From: Candidatus Dadabacteria bacterium CSP1-2
GTDB taxonomy: Bacteria; Desulfobacterota_D; UBA1144; Nemesobacterales; CSP1-2
Direction: 5' to 3'
NCBI GenBank assembly: GCA_001443445.1
Contig: LDXN01000025.1
Span: forward strand, 1 to 41,202
DNA length: 41,202 nt
Shown here: positions 33,956 to 41,202 of the stretch, one piece after another
Layout of the letters: each line of letters opens with the position of its first letter
How positions within the stretch are numbered: the stretch's first letter is position 1
Translations under genes and position numbers: made by a program
The notes under the pieces: generated by a model
The model's database searches: none
What the model was told of the DNA's origin: nothing
Seen by the model: the letters and a program-made list of their open reading frames with translations, nothing else

Positions 33956-34387
33956 ATGTTAAATAAATTGATTCCTCCGGAAGGCGCAGTGAAGGATAGA
34001 AAGAGATTAGGTAGAGGTCCTGGTTGTCATGGGAAGACATCTGGAAAGGGACATAAGGGACAGAGATCGCGATCGGGTGGGAGGGTATCTCCCTGGTTTG
34101 AGGGAGGGCAGACTCCTCTTAAAATGAGGACCCCCAAGCGTGGGTTTAGAAGTTTTCAAAAGACCCTTTTTGACATAGTTAATGTTAAGGACTTAAATAA
34201 TTTTAAAGATGGTGAAGTCGTAACCCCTGAAGAACTAGTGAAGCTTGGTTTTGTGAGTGGTAAGAAACCTGTGAAGATCCTTGGGGATGGGGATATTAAT
34301 ACTACACTTACTGTTAGAGCGCATGTTTTCAGTAAGGAAGCTAAAAGAAAGATCGAAGAACGAGGTGGGAAAGCGGAGATTTTATGA
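33956..34387 (+). CDS. rplO: 50S ribosomal protein L15
   Basis: This 143-residue protein has the Gly-rich start GRGPGCHGKTSGKGHKGQRSRSGG and the FEGGQTPLKMRTPKRGF segment. The start ATG follows GGGTG by 9 bases. It overlaps secY by ATGA. Confidence 0.97.
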   Translation: MLNKLIPPEGAVKDRKRLGRGPGCHGKTSGKGHKGQRSRSGGRVSPWFEGGQTPLKMRTPKRGFRSFQKTLFDIVNVKDLNNFKDGEVVTPEELVKLGFVSGKKPVKILGDGDINTTLTVRAHVFSKEAKRKIEERGGKAEIL

Positions 34388-35703
34388 GTAGGAATATAGG
34401 AGCTATCCCTAAGATTCCAGAGCTTAATCGAAGGCTTCTATTTGCTGCCTTGATGCTCGTTGTTTATAGATTGGGTGTATTTGTTCCAACACCTGGGATT
34501 GATCCAGAGGAGCTTATAAAGCTTTTCGAGCAGACAAAGGGGACAATATTCGACATACTAAACCTGTTTTCAGGTGGAGCACTTGAGCGAGCTTCTATCT
34601 TTGCGCTAGGTGTGATGCCGTATATTACATCCTCAATCATCATGTCTCTTCTTGTGAAGGCATTCCCTACGCTTGAGGCTATGCAGAAAGAGGGAGAAGC
34701 TGGAAGGAGGAAGATCAATCAGTACTCTCGTTATGGCACTGTCCTAATATGTATTATCCAGGGACTAATGCTTGCTATCACGCTCGAAGGTGGGCTTGGT
34801 TCTGGCGCCTCAGTTGTTAGAGATCCAGGATGGATGTTTAGATTTACAACCGTTATGACTCTAACGGCTGGCACCCTTTTTGTAATGTGGATAGGTGAGC
34901 AGATTTCTGAGCGTGGAATAGGGAATGGCATATCTCTTATAATTGCTGCTTCAATCCTTACAAGAATGCCGGCTGCACTTTGGGATTCAGTAAGGCTGAT
35001 TGAAACTGGTGAACTGACTGTATTTGGAATGCTTCTTCTTTTTGTGTTTATGGCTTTTATTGTTGGCTTAATAGTTTATTTTGAAAGGTCTTATAGAAAG
35101 ATCCCTGTTCAATATCCTAGGCGGGTAGTAGGGAGAAAGGTCTATGGAGGTCAGGCATCTCATCTCCCACTTAAGGTAAACACAGCAGGAGTTATTCCGC
35201 CGATTTTTGCCTCTTCGCTAATGATCTTTCCAGCAACTATACTTAGTTTTGTAAACATACCCTATTTGAGGGATATCACCGATGTATTCCTAGGACAGGG
35301 TTTTATTTATAATTCGATGTATGCAGGTTTAATAATATTTTTTGCATACTTTTATACCGCTGTTATATATAATCCAGATGATCTTGCTGACAATCTAAGA
35401 AAAAACGGTGGCTTTATACCTGGAATTAGACCGGGAAAGAAAACTGCTGATTATATTGAAAAGATTCTTGGAAGGATTACCTTTATTGGTGCGATATACG
35501 TTGCAGCCGTGTGTGTGCTACCCTCTATTCTTCAGGGAGCGCCTTTTAATATACCCTTTTTCTTCGGTGGTACATCGCTTCTCATTGTTGTAGGAGTAAC
35601 GCTTGATACTGTACAGCAGATTGAGTCCTTCCTAATTACACACAGTTATGAGGGATTTATAAGAAAAAGGGGAATGAAAGGGCCTAGAAGGTATGGAGTA
35701 TAA
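34384..35703 (+). CDS. secY: Protein translocase subunit SecY
   Basis: This 439-residue inner-membrane protein with ten helices forms the Sec channel. RRLLFAALMLVVYRLG at the start, the plug-region SGGALERASIFALGVMPYI, and RGIGNGISLII near residue 177 are diagnostic. The cytosolic loops that bind SecA and the ribosome (YERSYRKIPVQYPRR type, FIPGIRPGKKTADYIEKIL) are intact. adk follows after 3 bases. Confidence 0.98.
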   Translation: MSRNIGAIPKIPELNRRLLFAALMLVVYRLGVFVPTPGIDPEELIKLFEQTKGTIFDILNLFSGGALERASIFALGVMPYITSSIIMSLLVKAFPTLEAMQKEGEAGRRKINQYSRYGTVLICIIQGLMLAITLEGGLGSGASVVRDPGWMFRFTTVMTLTAGTLFVMWIGEQISERGIGNGISLIIAASILTRMPAALWDSVRLIETGELTVFGMLLLFVFMAFIVGLIVYFERSYRKIPVQYPRRVVGRKVYGGQASHLPLKVNTAGVIPPIFASSLMIFPATILSFVNIPYLRDITDVFLGQGFIYNSMYAGLIIFFAYFYTAVIYNPDDLADNLRKNGGFIPGIRPGKKTADYIEKILGRITFIGAIYVAAVCVLPSILQGAPFNIPFFFGGTSLLIVVGVTLDTVQQIESFLITHSYEGFIRKRGMKGPRRYGV

Positions 35704-35706
35704 TCT

Positions 35707-36357
35707 ATGAGACTTATAATTTTCGGACCGCCAGGTGCAGGAAAAGGCACACAAGCAGTTAAGATCTCTCAGGAGTACAAGGTCCTTCATATCTCTACAG
35801 GAGATATATTGAGGGCTTCAGTGAAAGAAGGGACTGAACTTGGAAAGCTTGCTAAAACATATATGGATAAGGGTGAATTAGTTCCTGATAACGTAATAAT
35901 TGGAATAATAAAAGAGAGAATCACAACGCAAGATTCGCAGAAGGGATTTCTTCTCGACGGTTTTCCAAGGACGATAGAGCAAGCAGAGGCATTGGAAAAG
36001 ATGCTTAATAAAGAAGGGCAAAGGATAGACAGTGTAATCTCTATTGAGGTGGATGATGAAGAGATTGTTAAGAGGATAACTGGCAGGCGGGTTTGCGAAA
36101 AATGTGGCTCAATGTATCATATTATTTTTGATCCACCAACAAATATGGGGTATTGTAACAAATGTGGGGGTGGGCTTTATCAAAGGGATGACGATAGTGA
36201 AGATGTGATAAGGACAAGACTTCAAGTTTATCGAAGGCAGACCGAGCCATTAAAGAAATTTTATAAAAAAGTAGGAATCTTAAAAAGGGTTGATGGGCTA
36301 GGTACGATTGATGATGTGTTTGAGAGGATCGAAAAGATATTAAAAGGTGTTGCTTAA
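35707..36357 (+). CDS. adk: Adenylate kinase, zinc-lid type
   Basis: This 216-residue enzyme interconverts ATP, ADP and AMP. The P-loop GPPGAGKGT lies at residues 7-15, and DGFPRT at 84-89 binds AMP. The lid has four cysteines (130, 133, 150, 153) of the zinc-binding form. It directly abuts map with no gap. Confidence 0.97.
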   Translation: MRLIIFGPPGAGKGTQAVKISQEYKVLHISTGDILRASVKEGTELGKLAKTYMDKGELVPDNVIIGIIKERITTQDSQKGFLLDGFPRTIEQAEALEKMLNKEGQRIDSVISIEVDDEEIVKRITGRRVCEKCGSMYHIIFDPPTNMGYCNKCGGGLYQRDDDSEDVIRTRLQVYRRQTEPLKKFYKKVGILKRVDGLGTIDDVFERIEKILKGVA

Positions 36358-37125
36358 ATGATTTTTTTAAAGAGCGAAGAAGAAATAGAAAAGATTAGAA
36401 GAGCTTCAGATATAGTTGTCGAGGTTCTAGATAGGCTTAGTGAGGAAACAAAGCCTGGTGTTTCTACATGGGACCTCGATAAAATTGCAGAGGAGCTTAC
36501 CTTAAGAAAAGGAGCCATACCAGCTTTTAAAGGGTATCGAGGTTATCCTGCCTCTGTTTGCTTCGCTGTTAACGAAGAGGTTGTTCATGGAATTCCATCA
36601 AAAAAGAAGATATTGAAAGAGGGCGATATTGTAAGCCTGGATTTTGGTGCGTATTTTGACGGATTCTATGGCGATTCAGCAATCACCGTGCCAGTAGGTA
36701 AGGTATCTCAACTTGCTGATAGCCTGCTTCTAGTAACGAGGAATTCTCTCTATGAGGGAATCAAAATGGCCCGGGCGTCTAATAGGCTTTTTGACATTTC
36801 TCAAGCTATTCAAAATTGCGTCGAGAATGAGGGATTCTCAGTTGTGAGGGCCTTTGTAGGACATGGAATTGGGAGGAAGCTTCACGAGGATCCTCAGGTA
36901 CCCAATTTTGTTCCAGAGAATGGACACTGGGGAAAGGGCATTAGACTTAAACCTGGTATAGTAATCGCGATCGAGCCAATGGTTAATGTTGGAAAGCCTG
37001 ATGTCAAGGTTTTGGGTGATGGTTGGACTGCTGTGACTGTGGATGGTACCCTTTCCGCTCACTTTGAGCATACTGTTGCAATACTCGAGGATGGCCCTAA
37101 GATTTTAACCGAATTTAGACAGTGA
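36358..37125 (+). CDS. map: Methionine aminopeptidase, type I
   Basis: This 255-residue metalloenzyme removes the initiator Met from nascent chains. His77 (VVHGIP) and the metal ligands Asp95, Asp106, His169, Glu206 and Glu237 are present in order. No SH3-like N-terminal extension. It lies between adk and infA in the usual spc position. Confidence 0.97.
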   Translation: MIFLKSEEEIEKIRRASDIVVEVLDRLSEETKPGVSTWDLDKIAEELTLRKGAIPAFKGYRGYPASVCFAVNEEVVHGIPSKKKILKEGDIVSLDFGAYFDGFYGDSAITVPVGKVSQLADSLLLVTRNSLYEGIKMARASNRLFDISQAIQNCVENEGFSVVRAFVGHGIGRKLHEDPQVPNFVPENGHWGKGIRLKPGIVIAIEPMVNVGKPDVKVLGDGWTAVTVDGTLSAHFEHTVAILEDGPKILTEFRQ

Positions 37126-37132
37126 GGAGGTT

Positions 37133-37354
37133 ATGCCGAAAGAGGAAAGAATAGAGTTTGAGGGTACAGTTATTGAGGCGCTTCCAAATGCTATGTTTAG
37201 AGTGGAGATTGAAGGTGGTCCAAAGATACTTGCTTATGTCTCGGGAAAGATGAGGACTCATTTCATCAGAATCCTTCCTGGTGATAAAGTAAAAGTGGAG
37301 CTATCACCCTACGACCTCACTAAAGGAAGAATAACATACAGGATGAAAAAATAG
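37133..37354 (+). CDS. infA: Translation initiation factor IF-1
   Basis: This 73-residue OB-fold protein has [34 protein letters not shown] and [20 protein letters not shown] precedes ATG 37133. Its TAG stop overlaps the first base of repeat E2. Confidence 0.98.
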   Translation: MPKEERIEFEGTVIEALPNAMFRVEIEGGPKILAYVSGKMRTHFIRILPGDKVKVELSPYDLTKGRITYRMKK

Positions 37355-37502
37355 TAACCTTTCGGCCACTAAGGCACAAAGGCACAATGAGGAATATTAG
37401 TTTAAAAAAAATAGGTTCGGAAGTCAGAAGCCAGAACACAGAACACAGAAGGAGGCTATCTTCTAACTTCGTGTCTCAGTGTCTTTGTGGCTGAGTAGTT
37501 AC
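37354..37502. repeat. Family E element, copy 2, with an inner insert
   Basis: The outer arms GTAAC-CTTTC-GGCCACTAAGG and GTGTCTTTGTGGCTGAGTAGTTAC pair (GTAAC/GTTAC, GCCAC/GTGGC). Inside lies a different word set (CAGAAGCCAGAACACAG, AACACAGAAGG, near 37422-37452) that looks like another inserted element. It separates infA from rpmJ. Confidence 0.7.
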
Positions 37503-37528
37503 AGGAGATAAAAGAGGAGGAGTTTAAG

Positions 37529-37642
37529 TTGAAAGTAAGGGCATCAGTGAAGAAGATTTGTGATAAATGCAAGATAATAAAAAGACGTGGAGCAATTCGC
37601 GTAATCTGTAATAACAAAAAGCATATGCAAAAACAAGGTTAG
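37529..37642 (+). CDS. rpmJ: 50S ribosomal protein L36
   Basis: A 37-residue frame starts at TTG 37529, 5 bases after GAGGAGGAG. It reads [19 protein letters not shown] and ends HMQKQG. Cys11, Cys14, Cys27 and His32 form the zinc site, so it is the C+ form. It is too short for usual length filters. It lies 11 bases before rpsM. Confidence 0.95.
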   Translation: MKVRASVKKICDKCKIIKRRGAIRVICNNKKHMQKQG

Positions 37643-37653
37643 GAGGTAACCGG

Positions 37654-38034
37654 ATGCCAAGAATAGCAGGTGTAGATATTCCACCGAATAAACGGATTGA
37701 AGTTGGCCTTACTTACATTTATGGGATAGGCCGACCGACGTCAAGGAAGATTCTTGCGCAAGCGGAGGTTGACCTAAATAAGCGCTCAAAGGACTTAAAC
37801 GAGCAGGAGACAGCCAAGATTAGGGACATAATTGAAAGGGATTGCACGGTTGAGGGTGAATTACGAAGAGAGGTTCAGACAAATATCAAACGCTTCATCG
37901 AAATAGGCTGCTATAGAGGAACGAGACATAAGCTCGGTCTTCCAGTTCGTGGGCAACGGACGCGTTCTAATGCTAGAACTAGGAAGGGACCAAGAGGCAC
38001 GGCTATTACAAGAAAGAAAAAGCTCAAGGGTTAA
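37654..38034 (+). CDS. rpsM: 30S ribosomal protein S13
   Basis: This 126-residue protein starts [26 protein letters not shown]. The helix-two-turn-helix region and the C-terminal [20 protein letters not shown] tail, which contacts tRNA, are intact. AGGAGG precedes the ATG. Repeat C3 begins at the base after its stop. Confidence 0.98.
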   Translation: MPRIAGVDIPPNKRIEVGLTYIYGIGRPTSRKILAQAEVDLNKRSKDLNEQETAKIRDIIERDCTVEGELRREVQTNIKRFIEIGCYRGTRHKLGLPVRGQRTRSNARTRKGPRGTAITRKKKLKG

Positions 38035-38133
38035 ATGAAACTACAAATTCCAAATCACAAGCACCAAATTCCAAATAACAAACATTAAGGCTTAGAATTT
38101 GGAATTTTAGATTTGTTTATTGGGCTTGTTCTT
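38035..38133. repeat. Family C element, copy 3
   Basis: It begins ATGAAACTACAAATTCC directly after the rpsM TAA. The left arm iterates CAAATCACAAGCACC-type words. The right arm reads TTGGAATTTTAGATTTG then TATTGGGCTTGTTCTT. A 17-codon frame (MKLQIPNHKHQIPNNKH) opens from its first ATG. Confidence 0.75.
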
Positions 38134-38149
38134 AATCTGGAGGTGAATG

Positions 38150-38533
38150 TTGGCTAAGAAAAAGGCGGCTAAAAAGAGCAAAAAGGTTGCAGATCAGGGT
38201 GTGGCTCACATTCAGGCTACATTCAATAACACTATAATTACTATAAGTGATAACCAGGGAAACGTTATCGCTTGGTCAAGCAGCGGCGCAAAGGGATTCA
38301 AAGGTACAAGAAAAGGAACACCATTTGCTGCTCAGATTGCTGCTGAGGATGCTGCAAGGAAAGTGGTAGCGCATGGAATGAAAAGTGTTGTCGTATATGT
38401 CAAAGGGCCTGGTCCAGGAAGAGAACCGGCCATCAGATCTCTTCAGTCTGCAGGGCTTAGAATAACAATGATTAGAGATGTTACTCCACTTCCTCATAAT
38501 GGTTGCAGACCAGCTGGAAGAAGAAGGGTATAG
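38150..38533 (+). CDS. rpsK: 30S ribosomal protein S11
   Basis: I prefer TTG 38150 (127 residues, [12 protein letters not shown]) because GGAGG ends 6 bases before it; ATG 38147 is only 3 bases from that site and adds one residue. [19 protein letters not shown] and [17 protein letters not shown] and [18 protein letters not shown] are diagnostic. It forms the platform near the mRNA exit. Repeat D5 begins directly after its stop. Confidence 0.97.
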   Translation: MAKKKAAKKSKKVADQGVAHIQATFNNTIITISDNQGNVIAWSSSGAKGFKGTRKGTPFAAQIAAEDAARKVVAHGMKSVVVYVKGPGPGREPAIRSLQSAGLRITMIRDVTPLPHNGCRPAGRRRV

Positions 38534-38623
38534 ATACAGGATATAGATACAGGATGCAGGATACATGATACAAGATGCATGTAAAAACTCCCATGAATTG
38601 TACATCATGCATCGTGCATCGTT
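38534..38623. repeat. Family D element, copy 5
   Basis: It begins at the base after the rpsK stop with ATACAGGATATAGATACAGG, then GATGCAGGATACATG. The centre is TGTAAAAACTCCC. The right arm reads ATGAATTGTACATCATGC then ATCGTGCATCG. It has the same orientation as the other D copies. Confidence 0.75.
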
Positions 38624-38658
38624 GTTCGTGGCTCGTGTATCAAATCATGAATCACGAA
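38624..38658. repeat. Family F element, copy 2 (partial)
   Basis: TTCGTGGCTCGTGTATC and ATCATGAATCACGAA form a short inverted repeat related to F1 (CGTGATTCG words). It sits back to back with D5 in front of the rpsD ribosome site. Confidence 0.5.
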
Positions 38659-38691
38659 ATCCGCGATAGAAAAAGGGAGGTTAACGGATAA

Positions 38692-39324
38692 GTGGCAAAA
38701 TACACTGGGGCTGTTTGCAGGCTATGTAGAAGGGAAGGAATAAAACTATTCCTTAAAGGAGATAGGTGTTACACAGAAAAGTGCGCAGTAGAGAGGCGTC
38801 CTGACCAAGTTCCTGGGGAGCACGGTCTAAGACGTCCTAAGTTTTCTGAGTTTGGGATTCGACTAAGAGAAAAGCAAAAGGTGAGACGAATTTATGGTCT
38901 TACTGAAAGGCAGTTCAGAAGGTATTTTGAAAGGGCTTCCCGTGTCAAGGGTATTACAGGTGAGCTTCTAATTTCTTTTCTGGAAAGAAGGCTTGATAAC
39001 GTTGTATACCGTCTTGGTTTTGCAGGTTCGAGGAATGAGGCACGGGTGATAGTGCGCTATGGGCATATTCTTATTAACGGTAGGAAATTGGATATACCAT
39101 CATATCAAACTAAGCTGGGTGATGTTATTGAGGTAAAGGATAGAAGTCAAAAGCTTGATAGAATTAATAAGTCGCTTGAAATCCTTGCAAGAAGAGGTCT
39201 TCCTGATTGGCTTGAACTTGAGAAAGAGAATTATAAAGGAATAATTAAAAGGCTTCCACAAAGGATAGATGTTACGTTTCCAATAGAAGAGCAGCTTATA
39301 GTGGAATTCTATTCAAGAGTCTGA
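38692..39324 (+). CDS. rpsD: 30S ribosomal protein S4, zinc-binding type
   Basis: This 210-residue protein starts at GTG 38692 with GGGAGG upstream. Cys9, Cys12, Cys26 and Cys31 form the zinc site of the C+ form. The S4 RNA-binding domain is near 100-160 ([36 protein letters not shown]). In E. coli S4 represses the alpha operon. A 70-base gap to rpoA follows, holding only a weak AT stem. Confidence 0.98.
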   Translation: MAKYTGAVCRLCRREGIKLFLKGDRCYTEKCAVERRPDQVPGEHGLRRPKFSEFGIRLREKQKVRRIYGLTERQFRRYFERASRVKGITGELLISFLERRLDNVVYRLGFAGSRNEARVIVRYGHILINGRKLDIPSYQTKLGDVIEVKDRSQKLDRINKSLEILARRGLPDWLELEKENYKGIIKRLPQRIDVTFPIEEQLIVEFYSRV

Positions 39325-39394
39325 TCATTAATGGGATATTTTTAATATCAATTTTGAAAAAGCACCCTATAACTAACAAAGGGAGGGAGGCAAG

Positions 39395-40429
39395 GTGAAG
39401 GATTTTCAGAGAAATTGGCAGGAACTTATAAGACCAAAAAGGCTTGATAAGGATGAGAAGGATTCTAGTATAGTTTATGGGAAATTCATATGTGAGCCGC
39501 TTGAACGCGGATATGGAGTTACTTTTGGAAACGTTTTGAGGAGGGTATTGCTATCCTCTATCCAAGGGCCTGCAATTACATCACTTAAAATTGAAGGAGT
39601 GCTTCACGAATTTTCTACTATCCCTGGTGTTAAGGAGGACGTGACGGAGATTGTATTGAATCTCAAGGGAATAGAGCTCAAAATGCATACCTATGAACCT
39701 CAGTTAATTACAGTCAGTGCTATGGGAGAATGCGACGTAAAGGCAGGTGACATTATCACCGGGCATCAGATTGAAATCCTTAATCCAAGTCACCACATAG
39801 CCACACTCTCAGAGGGGGCAAAGCTTGAGATGAACATGACAGTAGAAATGGGGCGTGGCTATGAACCTGTGGAAAGGCGAGGCGATACTCAAAGAGCGAT
39901 AGGGGTTATACTAATTGACGCTCTTTTCTCACCTGTGAGGAAGGTAAATTATAACGTTACGAATGCTAGAGTTGGCAGACGAACTGATTACGAAAGGCTC
40001 ACTCTTGAAATCTGGACAAATGGGATAATTGTTCCAGAGGATGCACTTGCTTATGCAGCAAAAATACTGCGGGAGCAACTTAAGGTCTTTTTAAATTTTG
40101 ATGAAGAGGAAATAGATGCCGTCGTCGAGGTTGAGAAGAAGAGGGAGATAGTCGGGACAGAGGCTGTTCTTTTTACTACTATTGATGATATGGATCTCTC
40201 AGCAAGGTCACTCAATTGTCTAAGAAAGGCAAATATTGTCTATGTGGGAGAACTAATCCAGAAAACCGATGAGGAGCTATTAAATCTTGAAAACTTTGGC
40301 AAGCGTTCTCTTATGGAAACAAAAGATAGGCTTACGGAACTGGGTCTTGGTCTTGGTATAAAGCTTAACCAGGAGATCTTTGAATCAGAAAGGGCCAAGC
40401 GCTTAAAAGAGAAAAGGGTTTCAAGTTAG
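39395..40429 (+). CDS. rpoA: RNA polymerase alpha subunit
   Basis: This 344-residue protein starts at GTG 39395, 4 bases after a strong GGGAGGGAGG site. The N-terminal domain (about 1-235) has GYGVTFGNVLRRVLLSS and the dimer and beta-contact regions. The C-terminal DNA-binding domain (about 260-325) has DLSARSLNCLRKANI and a helix-hairpin-helix. Length is a little above the usual 330. Its TAG stop is the start of repeat B3. Confidence 0.98.
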   Translation: MKDFQRNWQELIRPKRLDKDEKDSSIVYGKFICEPLERGYGVTFGNVLRRVLLSSIQGPAITSLKIEGVLHEFSTIPGVKEDVTEIVLNLKGIELKMHTYEPQLITVSAMGECDVKAGDIITGHQIEILNPSHHIATLSEGAKLEMNMTVEMGRGYEPVERRGDTQRAIGVILIDALFSPVRKVNYNVTNARVGRRTDYERLTLEIWTNGIIVPEDALAYAAKILREQLKVFLNFDEEEIDAVVEVEKKREIVGTEAVLFTTIDDMDLSARSLNCLRKANIVYVGELIQKTDEELLNLENFGKRSLMETKDRLTELGLGLGIKLNQEIFESERAKRLKEKRVSS

Positions 40430-40499
40430 GAATTGGGAATTAGGGATCAGGAATTGCTATACAAATTTTTTAATTAATACCGAATTCCTAATTCCTGAT
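40427..40499. repeat. Family B element, copy 3
   Basis: TAGGAATTGGGAATTAGGG and ATCAGGAATTG form the left arm, the centre is AAATTTTTTAATTAAT, and the right arm is CCGAATTCCTAATTCCTGA. It starts on the rpoA TAG stop and ends next to the TGGAGG site of rplQ. Confidence 0.8.
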
Positions 40500-40513
40500 T
40501 TGGAGGCTGTGTA

Positions 40514-41074
40514 ATGAGACATAGAAGAGTCGGACGAAAACTCGGTGTTGTTACCAAACACAGAAAAGCATTATTCCGAAACATGGTTACGGATTTTTTT
40601 CGTAATGGAAGGATCGAGACGACGGATACAAGGGCTAAGGAATTAAGAAGAATTTCAGAAAAGATTATAACACTTGCCAAGCGGGGTACGCTTCATGCAA
40701 GAAGACAAGCTGCATCAGTAATTAGAGACAAAGAGGTTTTGAAAAAGTTATTTGATGAAATAGCTTCTAAGTACAAAGAACGTCCTGGGGGTTATACAAG
40801 GATTGTAAAACTCGGTTCTAGACGAGGAGACAACGCTCCGATTTCCTTATTGGAGCTTGTTGAAGAGGCATTTGAGCCTAAACGCAAAAAGAAATCAAAA
40901 GCTACGCCTAAAGCGCCAAAGCCTGTAAAAGAAAAGCCAAAAGCTAAAAGCCAGAAAAAAGAGGCAGCAGAAGAGCTAGGGTTAATTGAAGGGGAAAAAC
41001 CCAAAGAAGTCTCACCTCCACAAGAAGAAACCGCACAAGAAACAATTTTGGAGCCTGAAAAGAAAACCGAATAG
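40514..41074 (+). CDS. rplQ: 50S ribosomal protein L17 with extended tail
   Basis: This 186-residue protein has a normal L17 core in residues 1-120 ([56 protein letters not shown]). A 66-residue low-complexity tail follows: first Lys/Pro/Ala-rich (about 123-156), then Glu/Pro-rich and acidic. Most L17 proteins end near 120-130. It closes the alpha operon; no clear T-rich terminator follows in 41075-41128. Confidence 0.96.
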   Translation: MRHRRVGRKLGVVTKHRKALFRNMVTDFFRNGRIETTDTRAKELRRISEKIITLAKRGTLHARRQAASVIRDKEVLKKLFDEIASKYKERPGGYTRIVKLGSRRGDNAPISLLELVEEAFEPKRKKKSKATPKAPKPVKEKPKAKSQKKEAAEELGLIEGEKPKEVSPPQEETAQETILEPEKKTE

Positions 41075-41128
41075 ATTACATTCCCTTTCTCTGGACTTAA
41101 GAATTTTTTAACCATTCCTATTATGCTC

Positions 41129-41157
41129 TTGACATCCACCCCTAAAGTGTGCTATTA
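41129..41157 (+). promoter_or_regulatory. Promoter for a gene beyond the window edge
   Basis: A perfect TTGACA (41129-41134) is followed at 17 bases by CTATTA (41152-41157). The start would be near 41164. It sits after rplQ and before a frame that runs off the window, so it probably opens a new transcription unit. Confidence 0.5.
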
Positions 41158-41183
41158 GTGAAAATAGATCAGAGGTATGGAGC

Positions 41184-41202
41184 ATGGGAATGGGGGTAGT
41201 TT
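41184..41202 (+). CDS. Possible gene start, cut by the window edge
   Basis: ATG 41184 follows AGAGG by 8 bases and is open to the last base (MGMGVV). ATG 41177, in another frame, is also open. Too little is present to name a product. Confidence 0.25.

Noticed and set aside
39335-39355. Rho-independent terminator between rpsD and rpoA
   Set aside because: The stem GATATT/AATATC is only six A/T-rich pairs and the following tract is weak; it would not be stable.
27774-40499. CRISPR array among the spacer repeats
   Set aside because: Repeats are single palindromes dispersed between genes, with no regular repeat-spacer units and no cas genes.

Overview
The window comes from a diderm, moderately AT-rich bacterium. 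Genes for outer-membrane biogenesis (lolC-lolD-bamA-skp-fabZ) show the two membranes. The lysS-lolC-lolD-bamA-skp-fabZ order and the EF-Tu sequence look Deltaproteobacteria/Desulfobacterota-like, but I cannot assign a phylum from sequence alone.

Layout. 1-3200: an LLM-class oxidoreductase (+), then menG/ubiE and metF (-). 3400-11130: housekeeping genes gmk, a bifunctional relA/spoT, lepB, a small unknown membrane protein, and the pyrR-pyrB-pyrC pyrimidine operon. 11170-14900: a DUF4010 membrane protein, an MFS transporter, a decayed LLM oxidoreductase pseudogene and a PaaI-type thioesterase. 15089-21916: lysS, lolC, lolD, bamA, skp and fabZ. 22174-22935: a stand-alone larB. 23068-25002: tRNA-Thr(TGT), tRNA-Tyr(GTA), tRNA-Gly(TCC), tRNA-Thr(GGT) and tuf, the order known from E. 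coli thrU-tyrU-glyT-thrT-tufB. 25048-41074: the whole S10-spc-alpha ribosomal superoperon, including secY, adk, map, infA, rpmJ, rpoA and rplQ. rpmD (L30) is missing.

How the genes work together. The right half is one long transcription unit, probably driven from a clear promoter at 22952-22981. It makes translation machinery (tRNAs, EF-Tu, 26 ribosomal proteins, IF1, RNA polymerase alpha), the Sec channel, and adenylate kinase plus methionine aminopeptidase. Most junctions in it are tight or overlap by 1-14 bases.

The feature that gene content does not explain is a set of intergenic hairpin elements. At least eight sequence families, about 20 copies of 60-150 bp, sit in spacers across the window, even between tRNAs and between ribosomal-protein genes. 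The families differ in sequence but share one architecture: a left arm of iterated 7-9-base words, an A/T-rich centre, and a right arm built from the complementary words. In families B, C, D and E every copy I can orient has the same left arm first. Some are nested in one another, and some start exactly on the stop codon of the upstream gene. Other oddities are a tuf gene with extreme codon bias, missing lpxD/lpxA next to fabZ, and a candidate leaderless promoter.
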